DNA from: Lytechinus variegatus
Taxonomy: Eukaryota; Echinodermata; Echinoidea; Temnopleuroida; Toxopneustidae
Direction of reading: 5' to 3'
Assembly (NCBI RefSeq): GCF_018143015.1
Contig: NC_054747.1
Coordinates: 34,439,733-34,503,732 of the forward strand
DNA length: 64,000 bases
The first letter of the stretch is position 1. Each line of letters begins with the position of its first letter. The translations under genes and the position numbers were made by a program. The notes beneath the pieces are model-generated. The model was given only the letters and a program-made list of their open reading frames with translations, ran no database searches and had not been told where the DNA came from. Shown here piece after piece: positions 33,205 to 45,069 of the stretch.

Positions 33205-33304
33205 TTTTTCGAAGATTATAGACGACGATAAGCACGACAATAATGGCGAAGAAAAACTAGACTTGTTGCAATCCCAGCTGTACCTCCGCTAGATAGACCA
33301 ATGT
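33205..33304 (-). CDS. IgSF receptor, exon 5 (transmembrane), one extra base
   Basis: A 100-nt exon between acceptor ACCATCAG and donor GTGAGT. It begins in phase 1 and reads IGLSSGGTAGIATSLVF. In that frame the next residues are charged and a stop follows. Shifting by one base after the run of T gives FAIIVVLIVVY then NLRKS, a textbook single-pass membrane helix with a basic stop-transfer end. A neighbouring-phase exon should be 99 nt, so one base appears to be inserted, probably in the T-tract. It is either a true frameshift or a sequencing error. This helix would anchor the two Ig domains at the cell surface. Confidence 0.7.
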
Positions 33305-33359
33305 CTGATGGTAGATTAAAAAATAAATACAACAAAGTAATTTGCGCGGAAGACTTAAA

Positions 33360-33898
33360 GGCCCCTCCTACCCAACCGAATTACCTGAAATATGCCTTGT
33401 GACGGCTTGTGACAGTCATTAAAAATCGCTTTATATGGTAACTGATAGTAAATTCATTGACCTTAAATGACTTTTGATCTTGGTCATGTGACCTGAACGC
33501 ACACAGGATATAGGGATACATACATGTAGTTACTCTTTTGTCCAAGTTTTAAGAACTAGATCCATAGACCTTCAAAGTTATGATGATGATAATTCCATAA
33601 TTTGACCTGGCTAGGCCATATGACCTAAAACTCGCACAGGTTGTTCAGGAATAGTTGATTGCTTTACGTCCAAGTTTCAAGAATTAGATCGATAAAATGT
33701 CAAAGTTATGACAATCCACAAGTACCCTAAACATGGCAAGTTTGTTGACCCTAGTGACCTTTACCATTGACCATGTGTCATGAAACTCAGGCGGGATCTT
33801 TAGTGCTACTTGGTTACCCTTATGTATAAGGTTCGTGAACTAGGTCCGTCGACGTCGGAAAAGCAGAGCATGTATATTATCGCTCTGCTAAGCAGGCG
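33360..33898 (-). mobile_element. R2 element fragment
   Basis: Inverted relative to 22286. It contains CATTGACCTTAAATGACTTT, TTGGTCATGTGACCTGAA and the terminal box GCTCTGCTAAGCAGGCGAG. The left end is missing. It lies in intron 4 of the IgSF gene. Confidence 0.75.
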
Positions 33899-35807
33899 AG
33901 AAAAAAGGAAAAGTAATTTTACGAAATTGCTCATGAGGTGATACCAGTGGCGTAACATTTCTTCTACAATTCTTTTAAAAAATGTAATGCATATATTATT
34001 TTTTTTCCGCGATGTGTGATCTTTCAAACCGTAGTAATCGAGACAACAGGGAGTTGCACGACGGTCTCAAGAACAGAGAAAAATTTTGACAAGTCCTTTA
34101 CGACAAAGAACATCCAAGAAGTGTTTGACGTCGGAATTTCCTCCGTTCGAATATCTTAGAGAGCATAGGGTTAGCATTAAAATGGATTTTTTGGTTCAGA
34201 ATAATGTAAACATAAGGATAAGCTTTTATTTAACATGTTCAACAGTTGACATTTTTTACTGAAAACTCATTTACTCGTTGGCTACATGTGGGAAGAGAAT
34301 AAATACATATGGGATTATGGCTCTCGGAGATAAAGACGCCGTATGAAATGGTTCCCAGGCCAATTAAGACCTCAATATAAATTCCCAGTATGTTTTGACT
34401 GTTTATGATAAAAATCATAACCTTATTTAAAAGTTTTGGAAATTATAAATGAACTAATTATACAATGTAGCCATATTCTCGAATTACCATGGATATACCA
34501 TTATATAGTTTTTAAATAAAATTTGTGTAGGACCATAGGATTTTTTTATTTTATATTTATTTCAATTCATTTCAAACATGTATGATTTTCCTTCTCAAAA
34601 TAGCTTGATTTTGTAAACATAAATTCATACAAATCAAATTATTTATCGCAATGTAAATATAAACGAGTTATGTTGCAGAAGCGCAGGACCTTAAAATAAA
34701 AAGTTTTTGACAGTATATGCTGACATAATGATATTCAGAAAATGAAAATTTATCGTGACATTGAGCGCGGGAGCGGATTGACCGCTTGAAAAATTTCGCG
34801 GTATAAGAATGCAAAATTGGGTCAATTTTAGCATTTTTACGGTATCTAGAAATAAATTAATCTCATCAAAAGCAGTTTGAAAATCTAATTATGAAAAGTA
34901 TCGTTTCTCCCTTTAAAAATGTGGGGTGATTATACAGTTCGCCCCCCCCCCCAAAAAAAAAAAACGAAACCGAGACTTATAGATGAATTTTTTTCATGCC
35001 TTAATCGCAAATACAATAGACAAATGACTTATCATTGTAAAGCTTCTGGTCTGTTCTTTCATTTAAAATAGCTTATTATATTCCTCATTCATGCATGAGT
35101 GAGCAAAAACAATTTGAAGAAAGAAAACCAAAAAGTCACTTGGCGGGCGGTATCTGAGTTTCAAAAGAAAATTACATTTTAAAAGTTCAATATCTGCTTC
35201 GGTGGGAAATCGGTGAAATCATGTACGTATGTTTCGAAGAAACATAACTATTTTTTTTACCATTTTCTGCGATTTAGCTATCAAATGAAAGAGCAGATAT
35301 TGAAATTTTTAGGCATGTGAAGTTTTTTGAAATGTTGATACCCCGGCCAAAAGACTTTCTGCTATTTTCTTCGAATTGTTTTTACTCATGTGTGGATGAA
35401 AAATCGTGTTTGTTTTACCATTCTATGCTTTGCAATAATAGGTAATTTGTCTATTTTATTTTTGATTAAGTTATGATAAATCATCGCTGAACCTCTACTT
35501 CGTTTTTTGTGGGATCGACGCACTGGAAATGCCACCCCCTTTCTGAAAAATGAGTGGGGGATATATTCCCATTTCCACAGGACTTACGCCCACTATATCT
35601 AGCCACGGTGACATTATTAACATTAACCATATGATACAAAAAAAGATATCTCGCGATCTAATCGCGCCAAGTCCATGGCATTTCTTTAAAGCTTCCGTAG
35701 ATTTTGGCCAAATTCGAGCGAGTAACGTAAGGTGCATCGCATCTAGATAAGCTGCCTTTGTTGATCACCATCTGACGAAATATAAAGATATAACCATGGT
35801 AACGTAC
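33899..35807. other. IgSF intron 4, remaining part
   Basis: No exon is seen. A weak palindrome of about 500 bp is centred near 35.2 kb (GTGAGCAAAAACAATTTGAA versus TTCGAATTGTTTTTACTCAT). A minor CAGTGGCGTAAC hAT-end-like word is at 33946. Confidence 0.5.
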
Positions 35808-35907
35808 CTGTTGAATACTTGATAGTCGCCACTAACGTTGACGTACCATTGATACTTTCACCAGTTGCTACGCATAGAAAAGTATCTCCTATCTCTTCTT
35901 TTGATAC
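35808..35907 (-). CDS. IgSF receptor, exon 4 (second half of Ig domain 2)
   Basis: A 100-nt exon between acceptor CTACACAG and donor GTACGT, entering in phase 0 and leaving in phase 1. It encodes VSKEEIGDTFLCVATGES then INGTSTLVATIKYST. The G-D-x-F-x-C-x-A-T motif is the F-strand signature of an Ig domain and supplies the second cysteine. NGT is a possible N-glycosylation site. It completes the domain begun in exon 3. Splitting an Ig domain across two exons is common in this superfamily. Confidence 0.8.
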
Positions 35908-36707
35908 CTGTGTAGGATGAAAAAGAAAACTCTCTATGAATCAGTGGAAAAAGATAATTATTGGCACGCATAATGTTTGCCTCATTGGAAATAACCGCTA
36001 TTTAGTCATATTCATTTATTTTATTTTATTCTTATCATTCATTTATTGTTTTTTTAATTATTCATGTTAGATCCGACTCTCCAACGACCGCCATTTCTTT
36101 TAAGAGCGATGTTATACTTCATTATTACGAGGCCCACGAGAAAACAAATTTGTGAAAGAAAAAACAATTCCCTCCCTACCTAGCAAATAAGCTTATTAAA
36201 CAATCCAAAAAGTCTCAGAGTTGTTTCTCACTTATATGTTTTTAGAACATAAATACAACGTTATTTTTGTTATGTATGATTTTGTATAATGTTGCGTCTA
36301 AACTGTTTGAAAATATTTTAAAGTATGTTCACTTTTTGCATTTAAAACAAATTTTGATAACTTTCCCAAGAAAGACCCACACACATGTCCATGTAAAATA
36401 CATGTTTAAAATATTGTGGCTAAATTTCATGCCAAAATGTTTTCTCATCAATATTAAACCATATATGTATAGTTTTTAAACCAAATGTTACCATAGCTTG
36501 AGCTAACATTATTACATTCTTGGAATGCATTTGTGTTAACTGTGATAGATACCAAATTTCAGATGAGTCTGTTTTTAAATTATGACTTTTACATGTTAAT
36601 GGGCTTACCTCCAAATTGACAAAAAAATATCTCTTTTTTTCAGCGAGCACTAATCCCCTTTTCCAGAGTGTTGGTATAACTAATCCTATCCCATCCCCCG
36701 AAAATGA

Positions 36708-36961
36708 ATAATATTAATAATAATAATGATAATAATAACGTTTTATTTACCCAGGGTAGCCACTTCAGTTAGGAAACTGCTCTACCAGCGGGCCCTGCAT
36801 AGCATGTTATTATTACCCTTCTACAATCTAAATGCTGAGCGCCTAGCAAGAGGCAGAAGGTCCCATTTTTATAAGTCTTTGGTATGACTCGGCCGAGGAT
36901 CGAACCCACGACCTCCCGTTCATGAGGCGGACGCTCTATACCGCTGAGCCACCATGCCCGT
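36708..36961 (-). mobile_element. tRNA-derived SINE
   Basis: Minus-strand tRNA-like head with A box TGGCTCAGCGG (36941-36951) and B box GGTTCGATCC (36897-36906), a unique body, and an (ATT)n tail at about 36708-36735. It lies in IgSF intron 3. It is not a functional tRNA gene, since no cloverleaf 3' half is present. Confidence 0.85.
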
Positions 36962-37449
36962 TGTATGAATGCCCGTAATTGTATAAATGACTCAACAGCC
37001 AGAATTATCTACCTTCTATAAATCAAAAGCCTTTGCCCTTTATATGTGGTAGTTCATGTACACATAAATATATGTAAATCATATATGCATTAATGTTATC
37101 CATTTCTGTCCATAATCATCGTATCCATAAACAAAGTTCTGTCGTCAGCAATGGATTGGGCCATTGTGGAGTTTCCACTTTCCTTCTGTATCAGTGGAGT
37201 TTATGAATCGAAAATTTTGACGGGGCAAAACAGGGCAACAGTCGCTAGCCATCCAAATATATTTTTACCCTTTTCAATCGTGGTCCCCAAGCCGGCTTCC
37301 CAACCCAACTATACCCCTGTGTAGTATCATAAAACTCTTTAAAATTTCGGTAATTTATAACAGAACGCTACAGTAAAAAAGGAATAGGTTTATAAAAATA
37401 TTTTCTTTCTGCCGCAAATCTGTTTATAGATTATTCATTATTCATTATC

Positions 37450-37900
37450 ATTATCATTTTTTTTTTTGGGGGGGGTAGTATTCAGAGGGGTTAAGTCTAG
37501 GTACATTTCATCTACACTTTTACAACGAATATAAGGACTATTATACATACGAAATAAAAAAATGCAAACGCAAAGCGCGCGTATAATTTTTTTATATTTC
37601 ATATATTTAGTCCTCAAAACGAAGCGTTCTATAAAGCACTCTTGTAATACGGACCTTCAAAAGGAGACATTTTATTCACATTTTAAATCATAAGCAGAAA
37701 ACATAATGCAAGAGCGAAACACGATCTGAAGATTAATTTTGTACAGACCTATACAGCTACAGCTTACTGGTTTCTAAATATTTGAACACTTTTGTTGTGA
37801 TCATGACTCCGCAAAACTATTGAACATAATAGTACTTCACTAAATAATAATGCACGCGCGAATCGCAAACTAGGACATTTTAAGAAATGAAATGTTGATA
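37450..37900. mobile_element. Degraded mirror-unit element
   Basis: It contains worn copies of the mirror unit (AATGCAAACGCAAAGCGCGC near 37560, AATGCAAGAGCGAAACACG near 37705, AATGCACGCGCGAATCGC near 37852). No termini are recognised. Confidence 0.55.
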
Positions 37901-38201
37901 TTGAGCTGTGGTGCAAGAAGAATTTTATCATCTTCAACATCTTTTTTCCCCCTTTTTTATTGTAAACAGTCTGAGATTTTTCAGTATTAAAAACTTGACA
38001 TTGATCTTACAGTATAGGATATAGCCTAGGAGTGTTTTGTTTAATGCAAAAACTCACGGAGATTGATTCCTTGTGCAAAACAAGAAAAAAAGAGGAAGAA
38101 TAAGAAGAGGAAAGAGGAGAAGGAAGAGGATGGGAAGAAGGTAATGCAATAATAAGAAGGATAATAGTGATACTCATAATAATAATAATAATAATACACC
38201 C

Positions 38202-38321
38202 TTAATACGAAGAGCTAATTTAGCCCTTATAAGAGCGTGCATAGTGACTGCAATTCGAAGTGCTGATAAATCTCTCTTTTAGCTCTTTAAGAGCTAAATT
38301 AGCTCTTCATTTTTTAGAGTG
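38202..38321. mobile_element. 120-bp TA-flanked MITE
   Basis: Ends CACCCTTAA and TTAGAGTG with inner arms GAAGAGCTAATTTAGC / GCTAAATTAGCTCTTC, flanked by TA. Purine-rich AAG/AGG tracts surround it (about 38081-38440). Confidence 0.65.
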
Positions 38322-38667
38322 TAATAATAATAAGAAGAAGAAGAGGAGGAGGAGGAAAAAGAAGAACAAGAACCAAATGAAAGAAGAGAAGTAGGAGGAG
38401 AAGAAGAAGAATAAGAAGAAAAGAAGAGTAGAAGTACTAGCATATCAACTCAACTTACTCAAGCTTCCAGCACGCATTAATAATGTATTTCCTGAGGAAT
38501 CAATGTATACCAAAATCAACGCTGCTAAAAATGTATCGTTCTTAGATGTGTAAATGTACATGTAATGTATATCAAACAAATGACATCTTTTATTATTTGT
38601 TTAGTACAGCTTACACATATTTGGTTTTAATCAAACTTTGTACGTTGTTAACAGAAAGGCTACATAC

Positions 38668-38894
38668 CCAAAGCTGTGATGATATGTTGAAAACCCCATC
38701 TTTCTCGTAAATTTGATGTTTTGTACTGGTCCTCACACTGCCATCACTGCTCATCCACGTCACATTTGCTGGAGGTCGGGCATTGTACAGATTGCACTCG
38801 AGGGTAACTCCTTCTTCGTCCTCCCCAATGATATAGGTGCATCTTCTTGGCTCAGTCGCCTCACATGATGGTATCATTGGTACTTGTGGATTAG
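38668..38894 (-). CDS. IgSF receptor, exon 3 (first half of Ig domain 2)
   Basis: A 227-nt exon between acceptor GCTTTAG and donor GTATGT, entering in phase 1 and leaving in phase 0. After the linker ANPQVPMIPSCEATEPRRC it reads YIIGEDEEGVTLECNLYN, with the B-strand cysteine, then ARPPANVTWMSSDGSV with the core Trp, and GVFNISSQLW before the splice. This is a C2-type Ig pattern. NVT and NIS are possible N-glycosylation sites. Joined in phase to exon 4 it supplies one complete Ig domain. The two extra cysteines in the linker could form a further disulphide. Confidence 0.85.
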
Positions 38895-39033
38895 CTAAAG
38901 CTATCAAGAAAATAATTTGTATGACATTAATGGGTGCTGATCACGGCATGACGGGGGGATATATCTCCCCCGACATTTCAAGTAGGGCATTGCCCAGGAT
39001 GACATGTGTTATAACCCCTAATAAGTTAATAAG

Positions 39034-40095
39034 TTAAAAAGACAAGTCCACCCATACCAAAAGATTTGAATAAAAAGAGAAAAATCCCAACAAGCACAAC
39101 ACTGAAAATTTAATTAAAATCGGATGGAAAATAGGAAATTTATGACGATTGTAAGTTTCGCTTAAATTTTAAAAAATAGTTATACTCACATCCTGGTCGG
39201 TATGGAAATGAGGGAGCTTGTGACATCACACACTCACTATTTCTTTAATATTTATTATATGAAATATGAAATATTCTAATTTTCTCCTCATTATCCTGTG
39301 AAACAATTTTTTTGCCCTGAACATGTGGAATTACCATTCTTTAACATTTTATGTTTCAGTCAAGTTGGTTTTTATTGTCAAATCTGTAAAAATTGAAATA
39401 TTGTATGAATCATACAATAAAAAAACCCAAAAGAAATAGTGAGTGAGGGACATCATCAATTCTCTCTTTTGCATGTTACTATATTGTGCATATAACTATT
39501 CCACCAAGTCCACTACAAGAAAAATATGATTTGAATAAAAAGAGGAAATTCCCAAAAGCATAACACTGAAAATTTCGCCAAAATCGGATGTAAAATAAGA
39601 AAGTTATGACATTTAAAATTTTGCTTAATTTCACAAAACAGTTCTATTCACATCCTGGTCGGTATGCAAATGAGGAGACTGATGACGTCATCCACTTACT
39701 ATTTTTTTTTTGTATTTTATGAAAGAAAATATGAAATATTCTAATTTTCTCCTCATTGTCAATTGAAACAAAGATTAATTCCTCCCGGAAAATGTGTAGA
39801 TAGCATTGTATTATACTATATGGTGCAGTCAATTTGTTCCTTATTGTCAAATCTGTAAAAAATGAAAAATTTGATAATTCAAACAATAAAAATCAAAAGA
39901 AATAGTAAGTGATGGACATCATCGACTGACTCACCTAATTGTGCATATCACAGTTTTGTGAATAATAAGCGAAACTTTAGAATTCCATAACTTTCTTATT
40001 TTACATCCGATTTTGATGAAATTTTTCAGGGTTATGCTAGTTTGATTTTTCTCTATTTATTCAAATCAACATTTTTCTGGGATGGACTTGACCTT
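39034..40095. mobile_element. Two R1 MITEs end to end
   Basis: A diverged copy at about 39034-39501 is followed directly by a nearly complete one at 39502-40095, which ends GGACTTGACCTT then TA. The second has ATGCAAAT at 39664-39671 and TGACGTCA at 39683-39690. Both lie in IgSF intron 2. Confidence 0.8.
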
Positions 40096-40099
40096 TAAG

Positions 40100-41557
40100 G
40101 TATGGTCATCAATTGCGTAACAGACGGGAAGGGGCAGGTGCAGTCTGTCCTCCCCCTGGCGGATTTCACCGGGAAAATAATAAAGGGAAAAGCGAGAAAG
40201 AAATAAAGGGAAATGGAAAAAATAAATAAATGAACAACATAAAGAAAGGAGAGGTATAACAGAAGGAAAGAAGAATATGACTTGTGAGAAAAAAACAAGG
40301 CATCCCAAAATACTTATAAATGAGTGAGAAAGGGGAAAACAGATTGCAAAATGGACCGGGAATTTATGGCTGGAAAGGGAAATAAAAGAGCCAAAAAGAA
40401 CAGAAAATGAAGGTAGAGTGTAATGAGCTGAAATAGGAGAAAAGCTGAATTGAAGAATGAAGAAAATGAAAAGTTGGAAGGAAGTTTAAGAATACGGACG
40501 GGCTGCCGAGGTTTGGAAATATAGGTCGTGGAGAAAGAAAGGGATGGCATATAACATTGTGTGTGAAGTTTATTATTATTATAGGCTTGCTAATTTCATG
40601 CAAAAACGGACGCAATCAATACCGCCTATGCATTGCCTTTATCACAAGCTGAGCCAAAATTTTATTCTTAAAACGCTCATAATTTTCTCTCTTGCTTCGT
40701 TCGCTCACGGTGTCTTTGAGATTATTTCCCATGTTGTACTCCTCAAAATATTTGGTTTATTACGCAATTGCGTTCAAATATTTTTTTTAAACCATACCCA
40801 TGAGTTGATAAAAAATAGTGGTCATCTTTAAGGTTTAAAATAAATGAATCTCGAGAAGTTTCGGGGTTTTTTCCACCCAGACTCCACCCACGTAGTACTT
40901 ATGTACTAACGAAAGGCTTCGCTAAATGGTCGCCAAAAGTTCTACGACCAAGAACACCAAAGAAAAGGCGAAAAGAAAGAAAGAAACAGTGTGAAGCATG
41001 TTGTTTTCTGAACATCATGCAAGATCTATACAAGATTGTAAGGAAAATGTGAAATTTTGTTGTCTCGCTCGCTTTGCTCACTTGGGACTTTTATTAAGAG
41101 ACTTTTCGCACATCCGCCCGATGCTCCGTCCTTTTTCTCTTACTCACCACGCTACTCCCGCAGAGAGCTTCTCGCTAACGCTCGCGAACATTCATGAAAA
41201 TTCTGTTCACAAAAAACCCATTACGCCCCTGCCTACAGCTGTTGTAATTAAAATATAAAGATAACCTCCGAGATGAATTAGAAAACGTAATTCTGTTATG
41301 GTTTCTGAAATTCATAAAGCTGAAATGATTAACCATTAACACTTCCCCAGGGAATTTTCTCAGAATTTTTCTCTCCATTTTTTTTCAAACAAATTGAACA
41401 TTCTAATTACGATTTCTCTGACCTTTTACATCTGATATTTATCCCTTATATTTTTGAGATAATCATACCCCCTTGACTTGTTTACAGACATTGTGGTAAC
41501 AGGGCAACCCAAAATTCACTCAGTGCTCAAAACATTTTTAAAAACTGTTATATTTAC
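40100..41557. other. IgSF intron 2, remaining part
   Basis: Purine-rich and low-complexity stretches (about 40130-40540) plus single-copy-looking DNA. The open frames here have no recognisable homology and biased composition. No exon is seen. Confidence 0.5.
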
Positions 41558-41882
41558 CTATGACCCTCAGGTCCGTATATCCTCTTTGATTGACATACTG
41601 GTGGGGAAAAACTCGACATGAATAGGTGGTCTCGTCGAGAACTGAGACATCGTTAATCAACAACCTGTAGTCTTCACCAATTCTAAACCGCTCAAAACCT
41701 GATATAGGATCTGAATATCCCATGAGGTCACTTGCTATGACTGTTGCTTTTATCGTCTGGAGCTCCACTGAACGCGTGTCTATACCAGTAGACCGCATCA
41801 ACAGGAACAGAGAAACTGCAGGGAAGTGAGACGTTTCCTCCAAGCACTGCTGTTACTGACTCCTCGGTTAAAAGGTAAAATG
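41558..41882 (-). CDS. IgSF receptor, exon 2 (V-like Ig domain), one frameshift
   Basis: A 325-nt exon between acceptor TTCGTCTACAG and donor GTAAAT. Entering in phase 1 it reads FYLLTEESVTAVLGGNVSLP then CSFSVPVDAVYWYRHAF, with B-strand cysteine and C-strand Trp. The frame then runs into a stop near SNSHSK. The adjacent frame continues the domain: VELQTIKATVIASDL, RFRIGEDYRLLINDVSV, and DETTYSCRVFPHQY with the D-x-x-x-Y-x-C F-strand signature. A phase 1-1 exon should be a multiple of three, and 325 is one base over, so a single-base insertion lies near the Trp-Tyr-Arg-His segment. V-like domains with T-E-E-S-V and G-G-N-V-S-L-P-C resemble ligand-binding domains of nectin- and B7-type receptors. 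The exact subfamily is not assignable. Confidence 0.85.
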
Positions 41883-42728
41883 CTGTAGACGAAAATAAAA
41901 ACAAATGATGTTTAATTTGACCTAAGTAGCTTAGGTGCATATTGTGTCTTTAAAATGAGCCCCTCCATAATGTTCTCTTTTTTATGATTTAATCGGTTTA
42001 CAAGGTTATAGATAGGTCAATATACGAATAAAAATACCCTTAACCGGAACAAACGTTTTTTCAACGGTTTTTGTTTCAAATCTATTTGACCTCAGGAAAA
42101 ACATTCTAAAAATCTACCACGTCCGGGAAATAGTTATTTTCAAGATGGCCGCCATTGACTGAAAATTGATATAACTCACTTATTATTTACCCTAGAATGA
42201 TATTTCGGTTATAATACATGGTCTACGGGGTAAGATAATAGGCTAGAGTGAATATAAGCACTCTAGGGTACATGGAAAATTCAATATGTCGCCCAAAATG
42301 GCTGCCGTAGGCTTTAAATCCACAATTCATCTATGACATACTTAAGTGGCTCTAATTTGGTTTCTATTGAATATTTTTAAGGGAGAAGTACTACATTGGA
42401 ACAAGTTACAAAGCAGCCAGTGGTCTGGTGTGTCCACTAATCCAAAATGGCTTCCAAAATCAGTGGAGTTTGAATGGCTGTCAATGTTTGAAATGGACAG
42501 TTTATTTCACATCCGCCTGGCATGCCTGGGAAATATGTTGTTGGTGCCTCGACCATGGATTTATTGGTCAAAATACACTGAGACAAGTTACAAGGACACT
42601 CAGTGGTCCAGCATGTTCAACAATCCAAGATGGCTTTCAATAATGGATTCTAAAATTGCTGTTGCCACTTAAAACCCCCGACATTATAGCTTCTTCAAAA
42701 TCCAGGAATATCAATTGTGTGTCTATAG

Positions 42729-43418
42729 CAGCGCTTCTCAACCTTTTTTTACTCGAGGACCACTTTGACTCTCAAAATTTTTTCGAGGCCACCTACCAAC
42801 ATTTTAAGAAAGCGATATGACTACTTGTCTCGACTCAAAGATAGTTAATGATTATAATGGACACATTAGTGCGTATAACTTTCAGTAGCCCGGCCCTTGA
42901 GCCCCTCCTCCAAACGCATACAACCCTGCGAATGCAGTTAGCTCTTGAAGTGTTCGTTTCGAACGTGCTTCAGGGCATTGTGCTTAAATTTCACGAAAAC
43001 ATAATTTCATCAAAATTGACTTTTTTAAACGATTTTAAAAGGGCTAGGGAATCAGAAACAAATTGACAAGTCTCTGACTGCAACTGTAAAAAAACATGAC
43101 CCTAAATACATTAACTTTGGATTCATCATGACTGGCAGTGATGCATAATCATAAACAATGTGTGTCGAATGTTGAAGGTATTCAGCATTCTTGATATTAA
43201 GTTGTTATGTTGTCAGGCTTGTATATACGTTTGGAGGAGGGGCTCAAGGGCCGGGCTACTGAAAGTTATACGCACTAATGTGCCCACTATAATCATTGTC
43301 TATCTTTGAGTCGAGACAAGTAGTCATATCGCTTTCTTAAAATTTTGGTAGGTGGGCCTCGAAAAAAAATTGAGAGTCAAAGTGGTCCTCGAGTAAAAAA
43401 AAAGGTTGAGAAGCGCTG
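42729..43418. mobile_element. hAT-type foldback MITE
   Basis: Ends CAGCGCTTCTCAACC and GGTTGAGAAGCGCTG. The arms run inwards for about 190 bp with near identity, to CCTCCTCCAAACG / CGTTTGGAGGAGG. Such ends resemble Charlie-type hAT MITEs. The flanking octamers (GTCTATAG and CACTAGGG) do not match. It is inserted in an FB3 unit. Confidence 0.85.
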
Positions 43419-44478
43419 CACTAGGGTAACTTAAAAGAACAGTCACTGGTCTGGTATGTTAAAAAATCCAAGATGGCTTCCGGAAATGGGGTCTAAATTG
43501 ATTGTTGTCACTTAAAATTAGACATAGTTCATTAGAAATACACTTTCGGGATATGATTTTTGGTGTCTACACTAGGGTTTAAAATGTCAAGCAATACACT
43601 TGGTCGAGTTGAAAGGACAGTCAAGTGTCAAGCATGTCAAAGAATCCAACTGAAGATGGCTTTTGAAAAAATGGGGTCTTTAAAAGTGGATATAGAACAT
43701 TAAAATACACCTTGGGGATCAATTTGGTTCCAACTATTAAACATGTTAAATGAATCGGTGAAAATTATAATGTTTCATAAGTTGGTGACAGCACCCATTT
43801 TGACGAAATTTTAGAATCTACCTTGGAATTTGGGGGAAAAATGGAAAACTTACCATCCTTGTTACGTGTCCGAATGTATTATTTGACCCTTCATACCACA
43901 GTGTAGACACAGGAATTATTTATCGCGGACATGACAGATTGATACTGTATGAACTCTGACCATATTGAGTGATAGGAGTCGTTTTAGATGCCATTTTGAA
44001 AGCCCTCTGGGATTTCTAGGCAAAATGACAACTGCATATCAATGTAAGCAGTCCAAACGTATAATTTTTACCATCAATCCATAGAGTGGACACAAAATTA
44101 TATCTCATTGGTAGATTTTATAAATTAACTAGGTCCATTTTTTAAGTAGCAGCAGTCAGTTTAGACTCCGATTTTTTGAAGCCATCTTAGATTTTTCGTC
44201 ATACTGGACCACTGATCGTCCTTTTAACTTATTTTCTAACTTTTGAATCCATGGTTTAGACATATGCCCATATGCCCTTGACGCATACTACCTGAACTAT
44301 GTCCATTTGTAAATAACAGCACCTAATTTATTCCTCATTTTTTAAGCCGCCATGGATTTTTGGATATACTTGACCACCGACTGTCCTTGTAACGTATCCC
44401 TTTGCATTATTTGACCCAGTACAGACACCATAATCATTCCCGGATATACAACAAACGATGTCGGTTTTTTTCCCCTTA

Positions 44479-45069
44479 AAGGACAAGTCCATCCCAACAA
44501 AAACCTGATTTTAATAAAAAGAGAAAAATCCAACAAGCACAACACTGAAATGGTATCGAAATTGGATGTAAGATAAGAAAATTATGGCATTTTAAAGTTT
44601 CGCTTCATTTCACAAAAACATTTATATGCATTTCGGTCGGTATGCAAATGAGGGAACTGATGACATCACTCACTCACTATTTCTTTTGTGTTTTATTATA
44701 TGAAATAATTTTATTTTCTCATAATTGTCATTTGAAATGAAGTTTCATTCCTCCCTGAACACGTGTATGAATTCCCGTATTTTAACATTTTGTGCTTCAG
44801 GCAAGGAGGTCCTCATCATCCAATTCGTAAAAATTCAAATATTGTATAATTCAAACAATAAAAAAAACAAAAGAAATAGTGAGTGGGTGACATCATCGAC
44901 TATCTCATTTGGATGTAACTGGCTCGTTCATATAACTATTTTGTTGAAAATAAGCGAAACTTTGAAATGTCATAACTTTCTTACTTTACATCCGATTTTG
45001 ATGAAATTTTCAGCATTGTGCTTGTCTGATTTTCCTCTATTGATTCAAATCAACACTTTTCTGAGATCA
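44479..45069. mobile_element. R1 MITE inside FB3, right tip damaged
   Basis: Starts after TA (44477-44478) with AAGGACAAGTCCATCCC and runs to about 45069, where GGTGGACTTG is replaced by GATCAGGGTGAC. ATGCAAAT lies at about 44643-44650. Confidence 0.8.

Noticed and set aside
36897..36951. tRNA gene
   Set aside because: A and B boxes are present but the cloverleaf is incomplete and an (ATT)n-tailed body follows, so it is a SINE.
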